A stretch of DNA of 64,000 nucleotides from JAAXIE01 sp965204245 (GCA_965204245.1 CBDBED010000012.1:134099-198098); one strand, 5' to 3'. Positions 35,745 through 45,745 are shown, counted from the stretch's first letter. Notes: generated by a model not told the origin, from the sequence alone. Numbers and translations are program-made.

Positions 35745-36539
35745 GACCCTGCGCTAGTCAATTCTATACCAGACTTGGCATCAACACACCTAGGCCATTG
35801 CCTATTTTACAGACCTTCCTTGACGGTAGCAACGTATCTGAACTACCCTGCCAAACCGTTGACATCCCCTGACCCGGATGGTGCTGACCAACGCGATCTA
35901 TTTCAACGCCTCCTGGACATACCCCTTCGACGAGGCGGACACCCGCCAGCACCCCTTCCGTCTTCTGAACGACACCGCCGTCGACGTCCCGATGATGAGA
36001 ACGTCGGAGGAGTTCCTCTATGCGGCGGGAGACGGATGCCAGGCCGTGGACCTGCCCTACGTCGGATATGAGCTGTCCATGACCGTCATAGTCCCGGATA
36101 GGGGCCGGTTCCGAGAGTTCGAGGATTCCCTGGACGTTGCCCTCGTAGACCGGATTGTGGAGGTCCTAGAGTTCCGCTCCGTTACGCTCGACCTGCCGAA
36201 GTTCGAGTTCGACTCCGAGTTCCATCTGAGCGAGACCCTCAAGACCATGGGCATGTCCGACGCTTCGACAGCGCCTCCTCCGACTTCTCTGGCATGGACG
36301 GGCGGTCCTGTCTGGCGGGAGACGCCGAGTGCCTCTTCATCCGGGAGGTGGTGCACAAGGCATTCGTGTCGGTGGACGAAGCGGGCACCGAGGCGGCCGC
36401 GGCCACCGCCGTCATGATGCAGGCCGAATCCGCTCCCCCGGACCCGGTCAGCGTCACGGTGGACAGGCCGTTCATCTTCCTGATCCGGGATAGGGAGACC
36501 GGGGTTGTCCTGTTCGTCGGACGGGTGGAGGAGCCGTAG

Positions 36540-37113
36540 GGTGGCCGTCGGCGCATCGGGGCGTGCGGGCTGCCGAGGGGTTCCCACGCTGGTGGAGGCG
36601 GACGCGCTGGAATCAAGATGTGTGGAGAACTGCGCGAGCCTATCTCCACTACATCTGTGAGTCCCTTCAGTGGGGCCCCCAACCCATATTGGGAGGGGGA
36701 AGGGGCGGATTTCCGCCGCATTGACACATCACTCCAATGCTTCAATAAGGCTCATTGAGAGCCATTAGTTTAGCACCTGTGGACGCAGTGTGGGCGTCTC
36801 CCTGCCTACACTAAAAAACAATTAACGGTTTATTGGCGTTATATCTCACTTTGGCGGTAGTTAGTGATTGACAACCTTGCGGTTAAAACGGTAGTATGGC
36901 TCGTAACATCAACAATGGAGGCTGGGCTTTGTTCACATGCGAGATTGAGATATACAGATTCATGGCCAACCTGAAGGTCAGTTGCGATCATCATATATCC
37001 TATATCAGAGCCCAACCCGGTCAGCCAGTAACAGGCCGGACGGTGCAAGACCGTCGTTTACTAACGGTTCAAGCTGAAGGGTGCACTACAACGTTGAAGA
37101 AGTGGAGGTCGTG
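36540..37113 (+). promoter_or_regulatory. Intergenic region with probable promoter of the cas operon
   Basis: No gene is supported over these 574 bases. TTGACA at 36868-36873 and TAGTAT at 36892-36897 are 18 bases apart and read toward csb1, about 215 bases away. A partly paired AGTGTGGGC…GCCTACACT segment lies near 36788-36812. GGAGG at 37104-37108 sets the csb1 start. Confidence 0.55.
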
Positions 37114-38310
37114 ATGGACACGATCACATTGAAACATGTTAGAGACGCGCTCGCTGGCAATGCTGCGGCCTTCCGCAGCATCACTGAGTATCAACCAGCA
37201 GGCGGCACCGGGGACAAAGTCTTTCCGCCCACCTACGAGGGAGGCCTCTACGCCGAAGAGACTAGGTACATCGACGGCATGGAAGTCCCGTGCGTTCTCC
37301 TAGACTCCGTCCAATCACAGGCCAACCGCATGGAGATGGCGCTGCTCGAGGATTGGCAGACCGGAAACTGTTCCTTACCGGTAATCACAGTCGACTTCAC
37401 CGGTCGTGACCTCCTCAAACCCTTTAGGGTCAGCAGCTTGGAAGCGCCCCATCGCATATCGGATGCTCTATTGCGGGATAGTCTCTTGGAAGGGGCCTCG
37501 TTTAGACAATCCGAACCGGGAAGACGGATAGATTCTGTTGACCTCAGAAACGCTACTGCCCTGTTCGAGTTGAACCCAACCGCCCTCGTATTCGGCTTAT
37601 GGGATAGCACCGGACCTCGCGGGGGGATGGGTGTCAAATTCCAGCGAGCCCTAGTCTCTGAGATTATCGGCCTGCATGCTCAACAGGGGAAGAAGACCAG
37701 CAGTCGCATAGACCCTGCCCAGATAATGAGAGGGGCTGGGCCCGTCTACCGTACTACCCAGGGAGGCTGGACTCTAGACCAAGCGGACGCGGACGACCCG
37801 AGGAGGGCTGGCGTCCGACCTGCAGAGGTGAATCACGGCAACGTGGTTCCGAGCATCGCCGATGGCGGCTACACCATCAGTAAGGCTGTTCAGACCACCG
37901 TGTTGTCCCTGCCGGCTCTGCGTCGTCTCAGATTCCCCATAGGTGATTCTGCTTCAGACCCTGACAGAGACTTGACAGCTCGTACTGCACTGGCTGCCCT
38001 GGCGTTGCTCGCGGCCGCCTTGGTACGCGAACAGGGTGCGGACCTGCGCAGCCGCTGCCTATTGGCTGCCACAGGACCGATCGGCTGGGAACTTCTGGGC
38101 AGTCCTAAGGTCGAAACCAAGGTGTTTGAACTGCCCGTCGAGCAGGCTCGTGCGATCTATGGACAAGCTGTCGAGGCGGCAAAAAGCGCGGGCCTTCCAT
38201 GGATGGACACCGAATTGATACTTCAACCCTCACCACAGTTGCTTGGACTGGTGAGACACAGCCAGGAGTTGGCCGCAGCGGTTAAGGGCGATACCGGGGC
38301 AGATTCGTAA
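37114..38310 (+). CDS. csb1: Csb1, type I-G Cas7-like backbone subunit (GSU0053 family)
   Basis: A 398-residue protein starting at ATG 37114, five bases after GGAGG. Features include FPPTYEGG, CVLLDSVQSQANRMEMALLE, DFTGRDLLKPFRVSSLEAPHRI and SEIIGL near the middle, all typical of the GSU0053/Csb1 family. In type I-G it forms the helical Cas7 backbone along the CRISPR RNA. The stop overlaps the csb2 start by one base (TAATG), as expected for tightly coupled cas genes. Intact and full length. Confidence 0.9.
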   Translation: MDTITLKHVRDALAGNAAAFRSITEYQPAGGTGDKVFPPTYEGGLYAEETRYIDGMEVPCVLLDSVQSQANRMEMALLEDWQTGNCSLPVITVDFTGRDLLKPFRVSSLEAPHRISDALLRDSLLEGASFRQSEPGRRIDSVDLRNATALFELNPTALVFGLWDSTGPRGGMGVKFQRALVSEIIGLHAQQGKKTSSRIDPAQIMRGAGPVYRTTQGGWTLDQADADDPRRAGVRPAEVNHGNVVPSIADGGYTISKAVQTTVLSLPALRRLRFPIGDSASDPDRDLTARTALAALALLAAALVREQGADLRSRCLLAATGPIGWELLGSPKVETKVFELPVEQARAIYGQAVEAAKSAGLPWMDTELILQPSPQLLGLVRHSQELAAAVKGDTGADS

Positions 38311-39782
38311 TGGTCGCACTAGCGCTTCGATTTCTGACTGGATGCTCTGTCTCCAGCAGTCCGACAGACCGGGAACGTCCGGAATGGCCGCCGCACCCTG
38401 ACCGTGTGTTCATGGCCTTGGCCAGTGCTTACTTCGAAACCCAAGGGGATTCCGACGAGAGAGGGGCGCTCCTGTGGCTGGAACGGCAGGGACCGCCTGA
38501 AATCCGCGCCAGCGAGCACACGAAGAGGGCCATCATTACGTCGTTCGTTCCTGTGAACGACACAACCATGCCGAAGACCCGTGCCAATGAGGCTCTGACG
38601 CCTCAACAAGGGGAGATGGGAATCCGGATATTGCCAGAGTTCAGAGGAAGGCAACCCAGGCAGTTCCCTGTAGCGATCCCCCAGGACCCAACGGTGTATT
38701 TCATCTGGCAGTCTGATACGCCCGCCGATGTTCTTCATGGCCTTGAATCCCTGTGCAACAAACTCATAAGGGTGGGACACTCTTCCTCATTGGTGCAGGC
38801 GTGGATTCCTGATTCTTGCGTAATTCCAAACCTAGTGCCGACCGAAGGGATGGCTCGCATGGCCCTGCGCGTCCCGGGTATCGGCAGGCTGCAGCACCTG
38901 GAGGACTGTTACGGGAAGCAGCAGCGTCCGGAACGGTCCCGTTGGGCTGGTTACGAGAGACCATCGGACCCGGTGCAGACCGACGTTCCCCATTCCGTGT
39001 TCGACGCACGTCTATTGGTGCTTCGGCATGTACCACGAGCCCACGACAAACTTCTCGGCTTGGAGGGCACGCTCACGCTGACCGAGGGCCTTCATGATGC
39101 AGTGGTAAAGCTCTGCCCTGAACCGGTGCCGGAGTGGGTAAGTGGCCACGAGGCGGACGGCCATCCTTCTCAGAATCCCCATCTCGCATTCTTAACGCTG
39201 CCGTTTGTTGGAGCCAAACACGCGGACGGGCGCTTGCTGGGAGTTGGGCTGGCTATTCCGAGGACGGTGCCCCTCGGGGAGGTGGCACGGTGCTTGAATC
39301 CTGTGTTCGGGTACAACTCAGATGGATCATTCCGGAACCTCCATCTTTACAAGGGAACAGTCTTCGATTGGGTCTTGGAATTGGAGCGGAGTGGGAATCC
39401 GCCAGTTTCGCTGAGGGATTGGACGTGGACCCGGCCCGCAAGGCGCTGGGCGACCGTCACCCCCATAGCGTTCGACAGGCATCCCAAGGGCGACCACATG
39501 GATGAACAGTTAGAGGAAATGGTGGGAGAGGCCTGTGAACGCATCGGACTCCCAACTCCGCGAGATGTTCTCATGAGTCAGCTTGCCCTTCATGAAGGCA
39601 CTCCACATAGCCGGGGATTCAGGCCCATGAGACGCAAGTCGGGTAATGGAAACTTGCGTCATTCGCATGCCGTGATCACCTTCAACGAGCCGGTTCGCGG
39701 TCCGATTATCTTGGGGGCCGGCCGGTATCGAGGCTATGGTCTATGCAGGCCAGTGCGTGGCCAGGAGGAAGAGGAGTGGTGA
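38310..39782 (+). CDS. csb2: Csb2, Cas5-Cas6-type subunit of type I-G (GSU0054 family)
   Basis: A 490-residue protein. The start FLTGCSVSSSP and ERPEWPPHPDRVFMALASAYFE match GSU0054/Csb2. The end HAVITFNEPVRGPIILGAGRYRGYGLCRP carries a Gly-rich loop of the RAMP/Cas6 kind. Csb2 is a Cas5/Cas6 fusion that caps the CRISPR RNA 5' handle and is thought to cut precursor RNA within the repeat. Its stop overlaps the cas3 start (TGATG at 39780-39784). Confidence 0.88.
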   Translation: MVALALRFLTGCSVSSSPTDRERPEWPPHPDRVFMALASAYFETQGDSDERGALLWLERQGPPEIRASEHTKRAIITSFVPVNDTTMPKTRANEALTPQQGEMGIRILPEFRGRQPRQFPVAIPQDPTVYFIWQSDTPADVLHGLESLCNKLIRVGHSSSLVQAWIPDSCVIPNLVPTEGMARMALRVPGIGRLQHLEDCYGKQQRPERSRWAGYERPSDPVQTDVPHSVFDARLLVLRHVPRAHDKLLGLEGTLTLTEGLHDAVVKLCPEPVPEWVSGHEADGHPSQNPHLAFLTLPFVGAKHADGRLLGVGLAIPRTVPLGEVARCLNPVFGYNSDGSFRNLHLYKGTVFDWVLELERSGNPPVSLRDWTWTRPARRWATVTPIAFDRHPKGDHMDEQLEEMVGEACERIGLPTPRDVLMSQLALHEGTPHSRGFRPMRRKSGNGNLRHSHAVITFNEPVRGPIILGAGRYRGYGLCRPVRGQEEEEW

Positions 39783-42709
39783 TGAACCCGTTGGACCCCG
39801 ACCGCTTCAATGAATTTTTTGAGCAGGTACATGGCGTCTCGCCGTTTCCCTGGCAGCAAAGGCTGGCCGAGCAGGTGACCAGTCTGCAGCTCGGTCCGGG
39901 GTGCTGGCCGGAGGCCCTGGCCTTGCCTACCGCTGCCGGCAAGACTGCCTGCATCGATATCGCGGTATTCGCACTGGCGTGTCAGGCGAACCTAGAACCG
40001 GATATCCGTACTGCTCCCCGCCGCATTTTCTTCGTCGTGGACCGCCGCATCATCGTGGACGCGACCTACGAACGCGCAGTACGACTAGCGTCAATGCTGA
40101 AGGGCGCCAAAGACGGGATCGTTAGGGAAGTTGCCGACAACCTGAGATGCCTCGTCAGAGACGACGGATCCGATGAGATAGACCCCCTGACCGTGCTGCG
40201 GATGCGCGGCGGGACCTATCGGGACGACAGATGGTTCAGTTCTCCCCTGCAACCTGCGGTAGTAGTCTCCACCGTCGACCAGTTAGGGTCGCGACTGCTG
40301 TTCCGCGGATATGGCCCCAGCCACTACATGTGGCCAGTTCACGCCGGGCTGGCATGCAACGACAGCCTCGTAATACTGGACGAGGCCCATTGCGCCAATC
40401 CCTTTGGGCAAACCCTGCGGTCGGTCATTCAGTACAGGCAGTGGACAACAGAGCATGACAGCATACTGACCGCTCCCTTTTGCGTGACATTGGTTTCCGC
40501 CACCCCTCCAGGTGGAGTAGAGGGCCAGTTCACCGCCGAGGAGGAAGACCGGAGACACAACGTCCTGGGACCCCGGATCGCTTGCCCCAAACCTGCCCGA
40601 CTCGTTCAAGTTAGGGCCATCAGGAACGAAGCGTCCTCTCTGCAGTGGCCCGGGCGTATCGCGACCGAGGCCATCAAGCTGCTTAGCGATGACCGCAAGG
40701 TCATAGGCATCATCGTGAATCGGGTGGCGACGGCAAAAGCCGTCCATCATGCACTTCTAGACCTTGGGCATCAATCACTCCTGCTAACGGGGCGCATGAG
40801 GCCGCTGGATTACGATTACTCTCTGGAACACTTGGAGGGCATGAAGACGGGTGGGAGTCGAGAAGGTTTGGGGAACCGGTTCGTGGTGTCCACCCAAACC
40901 CTGGAGGTGGGGGCAGACCTGGACTTTGACGGCTTGGTTACTGAATGTGCCAGCCTTGACGCCCTTCGTCAGCGTTTTGGCCGATTGAACAGAGCTGGCC
41001 GCTGGATAGAGGCACGGGCCAGCATACTCGGCCGGTCAGACCAGGCGGGCAAGGGCAGGGTTGATCCCATATACGGTGAGGCATTGTCGCGTACCTGGGA
41101 GTGGCTGCAGCAGGAGGCGTGCGAAGGAGAAGTGGACTTTGGGGTAGAGGCCTTTGAGAAACTGCTGCCAACGAACTCGGAGGATCGACAGAAATTGCTC
41201 CGGGCGCTTTCGGCACCTGCGCCTGATGCCCCGATCATGATGCCCTCCCACATAGATGCATGGGCCCAGACTTCTCCCACACCCGAACCTGACCCGGATG
41301 TCTCCGTGTTCTTGCATGGACCTGACCAAGGCGCCCCCGACGTCCAAGTCTGCTGGCGCGCCGACCTGCCACAGCATTGCAGAGAGTCGGATGCTGTCGA
41401 TATCATCAGCATGTGTCCACCCGTATCCGCCGAATGCATACCGGTACCCATTTCCATTGTCCGCTCTTGGCTTGCTGGGAACGATGACAGTGCTCGGGAC
41501 CTCAGCGACCTTGCGGGCATGAGTTATGAAACCGACAGCACTGGAGCAGCAAACCGTAGTGTGCTGATTTGGCGAGGTCCGGAAGATAGCGGATTGGCTG
41601 CAAGCCGACCGCGCTTGCGGCCTGGGGATACTCTGGTCATTCCTACAGCTCTGGGAGGTTGGGACTCTCTCGGCCACATACCCGAGGAGCGCGATATAGA
41701 CATTGGGGATGAAGCACATCTGAAGTCTCGAGGTATCCCCTTGCTGAGGCTTCACCGAGATACGCTTCAGCAATGGCCCGAATGTCCGGCAAAGGACAAG
41801 CTCCGCTCAATGGCCCAAGATGCGAGCGACATGGAAGACGTGAACGAGTTCCGACAACTATTGGAGGAGGTCGTGGAGCACGTCCAAACACCGGACTGGT
41901 TGACGCAAGCCGCCCTGGCATGGGTGGAGGACCCGCGACCCAAGATGCTGTCGCACCCTGGTGGAGGACTTGTGCTGAGAGGTTCCCGCAAGATGAGGGA
42001 CCTTGGCCATGAAACAGGTACTCCCACCGACGAGGACGACACCTACTCCGCAACCGTTGAGGTTTCTCTGCAGGACCATCTCGATGGCGTGACTAGCTGG
42101 GCCAAGCGCTTCGCACGGGGGGTAGGACTGCCGGATGACTTGGCCCAGGATATCACTATGGCCGCGCAGTTCCACGACGAGGGCAAAGCCGACCCCCGGT
42201 TCCAAGCCTTGCTCCATGGCGGAAATCCTTGGGCTGCGGAGGCATCGGGAGCACTGCTGGCGAAATCCGGCAGCATCCCTCTCACTCGACGAGAGCATCG
42301 GAGGGCCTGTCGGGAGAGCGGATTTCCGATGGGCGGACGACATGAACTGCTGTCCGTTCGTATGGTCGAAAGTGCCAAGGGACTGCTGGAGTCAGCCAAC
42401 GACCCCGACCTGGTGCTGCACCTTGTGGCGAGTCATCACGGACGCTGTCGGCCGTTTGCCCCAGTCGTCAAGGACTCTTTACCTCAGGAAGTCGAAGATG
42501 CCAGGTTCGGGCACGCTATGTTCGCAACCAGCCCTACGCTCCTTGACCGGCTCGACAGCGGGGTGCCTGAACGTTTCTGGCGACTGGTGCGCAGGTACGG
42601 TTGGTGGGGTCTTGCTTGGCTGGAAGCCCTGCTCCGGCTTGCCGACCATAGCCGGAGCGAGGAAGAGAGGACCTGCGGCGTGGAGCGGCCAGGAAGGGAT
42701 GCGGAATGA
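39782..42709 (+). CDS. cas3: Cas3 helicase-nuclease with C-terminal HD domain
   Basis: A 975-residue protein starting at ATG 39782. The helicase comes first: Walker A PTAAGKT with Lys54, DEAH at 200-203, VSATPPG motif III, and QRFGRLNRAG motif VI near 400-410. The HD nuclease is at the C-terminus: VSLQDHLDGV, AAQFHDEGKADPRFQ with His798-Asp799, and VASHHGR near 885. This reversed order, compared with HD-first Cas3, is the known arrangement of type I-G/I-U. Cas3 unwinds and cuts target DNA after Cascade binding. A four-base overlap (ATGA) joins it to the next gene. Confidence 0.92.
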   Translation: MNPLDPDRFNEFFEQVHGVSPFPWQQRLAEQVTSLQLGPGCWPEALALPTAAGKTACIDIAVFALACQANLEPDIRTAPRRIFFVVDRRIIVDATYERAVRLASMLKGAKDGIVREVADNLRCLVRDDGSDEIDPLTVLRMRGGTYRDDRWFSSPLQPAVVVSTVDQLGSRLLFRGYGPSHYMWPVHAGLACNDSLVILDEAHCANPFGQTLRSVIQYRQWTTEHDSILTAPFCVTLVSATPPGGVEGQFTAEEEDRRHNVLGPRIACPKPARLVQVRAIRNEASSLQWPGRIATEAIKLLSDDRKVIGIIVNRVATAKAVHHALLDLGHQSLLLTGRMRPLDYDYSLEHLEGMKTGGSREGLGNRFVVSTQTLEVGADLDFDGLVTECASLDALRQRFGRLNRAGRWIEARASILGRSDQAGKGRVDPIYGEALSRTWEWLQQEACEGEVDFGVEAFEKLLPTNSEDRQKLLRALSAPAPDAPIMMPSHIDAWAQTSPTPEPDPDVSVFLHGPDQGAPDVQVCWRADLPQHCRESDAVDIISMCPPVSAECIPVPISIVRSWLAGNDDSARDLSDLAGMSYETDSTGAANRSVLIWRGPEDSGLAASRPRLRPGDTLVIPTALGGWDSLGHIPEERDIDIGDEAHLKSRGIPLLRLHRDTLQQWPECPAKDKLRSMAQDASDMEDVNEFRQLLEEVVEHVQTPDWLTQAALAWVEDPRPKMLSHPGGGLVLRGSRKMRDLGHETGTPTDEDDTYSATVEVSLQDHLDGVTSWAKRFARGVGLPDDLAQDITMAAQFHDEGKADPRFQALLHGGNPWAAEASGALLAKSGSIPLTRREHRRACRESGFPMGGRHELLSVRMVESAKGLLESANDPDLVLHLVASHHGRCRPFAPVVKDSLPQEVEDARFGHAMFATSPTLLDRLDSGVPERFWRLVRRYGWWGLAWLEALLRLADHSRSEEERTCGVERPGRDAE

Positions 42710-43680
42710 CTAACCGGGAGCGCATAAGGGAGGGGCTGGTCCTTGGAGGGTTGGATGGAGCGAACCCATTGGCTTTCCTCGCGGCTCTGGGCACCCTGCG
42801 GGGCCTTACCATCGCCTGTTCAGAGAGCCGAGTATGCCTGTATTGGAGCCAGGAGGACGCATGGCGCCCGACGGTTCAGGTAAATGGAGGTTCGCCCACC
42901 CAAGAGGAAGTCCTAGATGCTCTTGACCGCTTTATTGATATGAGGCCCGGTCACGATGCATTAAGTATCGGAAACAATCCAAGTGTTCCAGCGAGCGAAT
43001 TCCATGATCGCGCTTGCGCCGTCGCGGAAGCTGCATCGCCCTCCTTCGAAGACCGTGCGGCCACCGACTTCATGGCCGCATTCGGGTGCGAGGCTGTGAT
43101 CCATACCCGTGGTACGTATAAGGGCCTGATTCAGGATACGGCTCTCCGCACCATGAGTGGCACAGGCCATCAATACTTCCTAAAAACAATGAGAGACCTG
43201 ACCGGTCGCGCTACCGTAGACCACCTACGGCGTAGCCTATTCGAACCTTGGAGGCGGCAAGACCCCCAATTCTCGCTGCGATGGGACCCCGAAGAGGATC
43301 GCCGATATGCCTTGAGATGGAAGGACCCAAGTGAAGATAAAGTCTCGGCTAAAGGCGAGAGGAGCGGCGCGCCGACGGAATGGGGTGCCAACCGATTGGC
43401 CTTCGAGGCTCTGCCCCTCTTCCCGGTTATGCCACTTGGCCCAATGGTCCAGACCACCGGCTTTTCAGGTAACCGAAGCAAGAACACCTTCTGGACTTGG
43501 CCAATCTGGGATGCGCCTATAGGCTTGGACACTGTTCGTTCCTTGCTGGCACTGCGGAAGCTCCGAGGTGACAATCTGGCTCACGAGGAGTTGGCGGCCA
43601 TGGGCATCGTGCAGGTGTTCAGGTCTCGAAGGATCACCACAGGGCAGTATCGTAACTTTACTCCGTCAGCTCCGGTATGA
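42706..43680 (+). CDS. Type I-G Cas8-like / 'Cas3-extension' subunit
   Basis: A 324-residue protein with the opening LVLGGLDGANPLAFLAALGTLRGL and the conserved TWPIWDAP and MVQTTGFSG segments. The opening matches a family that in some I-G loci is the C-terminal extension of Cas3 and in others is separate; it also resembles the start of Cas8-type proteins such as Csx17. In type I-G the Cas8-like subunit recognises the PAM. I cannot decide between a Cas8 role and an accessory role without structure or profile searches. No other csx17-sized gene is present, so this is the best Cas8 candidate in the locus. Confidence 0.7.
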   Translation: MTNRERIREGLVLGGLDGANPLAFLAALGTLRGLTIACSESRVCLYWSQEDAWRPTVQVNGGSPTQEEVLDALDRFIDMRPGHDALSIGNNPSVPASEFHDRACAVAEAASPSFEDRAATDFMAAFGCEAVIHTRGTYKGLIQDTALRTMSGTGHQYFLKTMRDLTGRATVDHLRRSLFEPWRRQDPQFSLRWDPEEDRRYALRWKDPSEDKVSAKGERSGAPTEWGANRLAFEALPLFPVMPLGPMVQTTGFSGNRSKNTFWTWPIWDAPIGLDTVRSLLALRKLRGDNLAHEELAAMGIVQVFRSRRITTGQYRNFTPSAPV

Positions 43681-43714
43681 CGTGGTTGGCCGACCGGGGA
43701 GGTTCGCCGAAGCA

Positions 43715-45451
43715 ATGTCCAGCGAGATGCGAGAAGCCACAGCGACTTCTCCTGTAAGTCCTACCTCCAGCGGCTCGGTTCCCGACCTCGTACCAGCCCG
43801 GATGCTGAACGAGTACGCCTACTGCGCGCGTTTGGCCTACCTGGAGTGGGTACAGGGTGAGTTCGCTGACAGCGTCGATACGGTCGAGGGACGATTCCAA
43901 CACCGAAGAGTCGACAACCCATCTGGTGAATTGCCAATGGACGTCAACGATGGTGGACAGCGCTCACATCCAGAAGGACAGGATGCAATCGCCATACACG
44001 CCCGCTCGGTCATGGTTTCTGACGAGTCCTTGGGTGTGATTGCCCGAATCGATCTCATTGAAGGTCAAGGCCATGTCGTAACCCCCGTGGACTACAAACA
44101 TGGCAAGGTGCCGGACAGTGCCTGGGAGCCTGAGCGCGTACAGATTTGCATACAAGGACTTCTGCTGCGGGCCAACGGCTACTCTTGCACTCAAGGCGTG
44201 CTGTATTTTGTTGAATCCCGTCAGCGGGTGTCCGTGCCGTTGGATGATACCCTCATATCTCGGACCTTGGAGCTTCTCTCGGGGATAAAAGAAATGGCGG
44301 CCTCTGGTCGTATTCCCGATCCTTTAGAGGACAGCCCCAAGTGCTCCCGATGTTCTCTCGTGGGCATCTGCCTGCCCGATGAAACAAACCTCCTCGGTGG
44401 GAAAGGAAGCGTCGTCAGGCCCGACGATGTTAGGCGGATGGTGCCAGCCAGGGACGACACCATTCCAGTGTACATCCAAGCCCAGGGTGCTGTAGTCGGG
44501 AAGTCCGGCGAACAACTGGAGGTGAAGCAGAAAGGGCAGGTGCTGGAAAAGCTGCGCTTGATGGATATTTCACATCTATCAGTCTTCGGCAACGTCCAGG
44601 TGACGACCCAGGCTGTACAAGAACTGTGCGACCGGAGCATACCCATCTGTTATTTCAGCTACGGGGGGTGGTTTCGGGGGATAACCCACGGCATGGGGCA
44701 TAAGAACGTGGAATTGCGATGTGGGCAATATGTGATAGCGATGACGCCTGAAAATGCTCTACCTATCGCCCGTGAGATAGTATTCGGAAAGATAATGAAC
44801 TGCCGCACTCTCTTGCGCCGGAACCATAGGGAGCCGCCCAAGCGTTCCTTGGGCGAGTTGGAGCGTCTGGCTGGCCGGGCGCGCAATGCCTCATCGCTAG
44901 ATACTTTGCTTGGGATCGAGGGTGCGGCTGCCAGGACATATTTCTCAGAGTTCAGCGGAATGGTCAAAAACGGAGCACTTGCCTTCGATTTTCATGGGCG
45001 TAACCGGCGCCCCCCTAGGGACCCTGTAAACGCTGTACTATCTTTCTTATACGGCATGATCATCCGACAAGCGACTGTGACGGCCCTAGGTGTTGGATTC
45101 GACCCTTATCTGGGCTTCTATCATCAGCCTAAGTATGGCAAGCCTGCCTTGGCATTGGATCTTGCCGAGGAATTCCGTTCTCTGGTAGGAGACTCTGTGT
45201 GCTTGACACTAATCAACAACAGGGAGTTGGGAACCCAGCACTTCATAGCCAGGGGGCACGGCGTCGCACTAACCCAGCATGGACGCCGTAAGGTCCTAGA
45301 AGGATACGAGCGCCGAATGGACGGGTTGGTCACTCACCCTCTCTTCGGATATTCAGTCAGCTACCGGCGTGTCATGGAAATACAGACGAGATTGCTGGCC
45401 AGACATGTGCTGGGTGAGCTGCCCGCTTACCCTGCGTTCAGGACGAGGTAG
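43715..45451 (+). CDS. cas4-cas1: Cas4-Cas1 fusion, spacer acquisition
   Basis: A 578-residue protein. ATG 43715 is chosen because the frame upstream overlaps the preceding gene and GGGGAGG lies before it. The Cas4 half is residues 1-225: Asp113, Asp126-x-Lys128 of the RecB-type nuclease, and four Cys (37, 210, 213, 219) for an iron-sulfur cluster. The Cas1 half is about 240-578, with metal ligands Glu402 (GIEGAAARTYF), His470 (FYHQPKYG) and Asp482/Glu485 (LALDLAEEFR). The fusion is typical of type I-G/I-U; Cas4 trims prespacers and helps choose the PAM. All key residues are present. Confidence 0.93.
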   Translation: MSSEMREATATSPVSPTSSGSVPDLVPARMLNEYAYCARLAYLEWVQGEFADSVDTVEGRFQHRRVDNPSGELPMDVNDGGQRSHPEGQDAIAIHARSVMVSDESLGVIARIDLIEGQGHVVTPVDYKHGKVPDSAWEPERVQICIQGLLLRANGYSCTQGVLYFVESRQRVSVPLDDTLISRTLELLSGIKEMAASGRIPDPLEDSPKCSRCSLVGICLPDETNLLGGKGSVVRPDDVRRMVPARDDTIPVYIQAQGAVVGKSGEQLEVKQKGQVLEKLRLMDISHLSVFGNVQVTTQAVQELCDRSIPICYFSYGGWFRGITHGMGHKNVELRCGQYVIAMTPENALPIAREIVFGKIMNCRTLLRRNHREPPKRSLGELERLAGRARNASSLDTLLGIEGAAARTYFSEFSGMVKNGALAFDFHGRNRRPPRDPVNAVLSFLYGMIIRQATVTALGVGFDPYLGFYHQPKYGKPALALDLAEEFRSLVGDSVCLTLINNRELGTQHFIARGHGVALTQHGRRKVLEGYERRMDGLVTHPLFGYSVSYRRVMEIQTRLLARHVLGELPAYPAFRTR

Positions 45452-45454
45452 AAC

Positions 45455-45745
45455 ATGCGCAACCTCTTTCTGGTTTGCTACGATGTGAGTGACCCCAAAC
45501 GATTGACGCGTACCTATAGAAAGATGTGTGGATTCGGTGACCCGGTACAATACTCCGTTTTTGTATGCGAGTTGTCTCCGAAGGAGAGGGTACTATTGCT
45601 GGAAGCCCTGACCGATGCATTGAACTTGGGGCAGGACCGGGCCCTGATTGTCGATATGGGCCCCTCGGATGGGCGTGGTAGGGATAGTGTTATCGCTCTC
45701 GGTAATTCTCGAGAGATTCAACGCCCACCGGCTATCGTGATATGA
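45455..45745 (+). CDS. cas2: Cas2, spacer acquisition
   Basis: A 96-residue protein of normal Cas2 length starting three bases after the cas4-cas1 stop. It shows the first strand LFLVCYDVSDPKRLTRTYRKMCGFG, then VQYSVFVCELSPKE. Cas2 dimers bridge two Cas1 dimers in the integration complex. It is the last cas gene before the array, in the same direction. Confidence 0.95.
   Translation: MRNLFLVCYDVSDPKRLTRTYRKMCGFGDPVQYSVFVCELSPKERVLLLEALTDALNLGQDRALIVDMGPSDGRGRDSVIALGNSREIQRPPAIVI

Larger units (their letters stand above)
34627..35866. other. About 1.24 kb insertion inside the serpin gene
   Basis: Serpin codons run to IRDLIPPGII (in the frame after the extra base) and resume at LTRMVLTNAIYFN at 35869. 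The stretch between has lower GC and holds an ORF tail (to 34940), a DUF2188-like gene and a small reverse gene with its own promoter-like operator. I see no transposase, clear terminal inverted repeats or target duplication. The edges are uncertain by about 10 bases. Confidence 0.65.
33856..36539 (+). pseudogene. Serpin lipoprotein gene broken by an insertion and frameshifts
   Basis: Parts recognised are: start near ATG 33856, lipoprotein signal LTAAALLAACGG, Pro/Thr linker, serpin core FAFDLYRAL…NLFYSPHSISLALAMTHAGARG…, INDWVAENTEDK, then after an insertion LTNAIYFNASWTYPFD…, VDLPKFEFDSEF-like strands, the hinge GTEAAAATA and the C-terminal PFIFLIRD…VLFVGRV. The hinge is of the inhibitory kind. 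Breaks are the G3 run 33896-33898 (one G short, joining the start to the signal), one extra base at 34595-34596, the insertion 34627-35866 and a T missing at 36264-36265. Inhibitory serpins trap serine or cysteine proteases; this copy is probably non-functional. Confidence 0.8.

Noticed and set aside
36788..36820. Possible terminator (paired arms followed by AAAAAA)
   Set aside because: The run after the stem is A, not T, on the forward strand, so it does not fit a Rho-independent terminator for the serpin gene.
36896..37114. Small forward ORF before csb1
   Set aside because: It overlaps the probable -10 hexamer of the cas promoter, has no ribosome site and runs into the csb1 start region.
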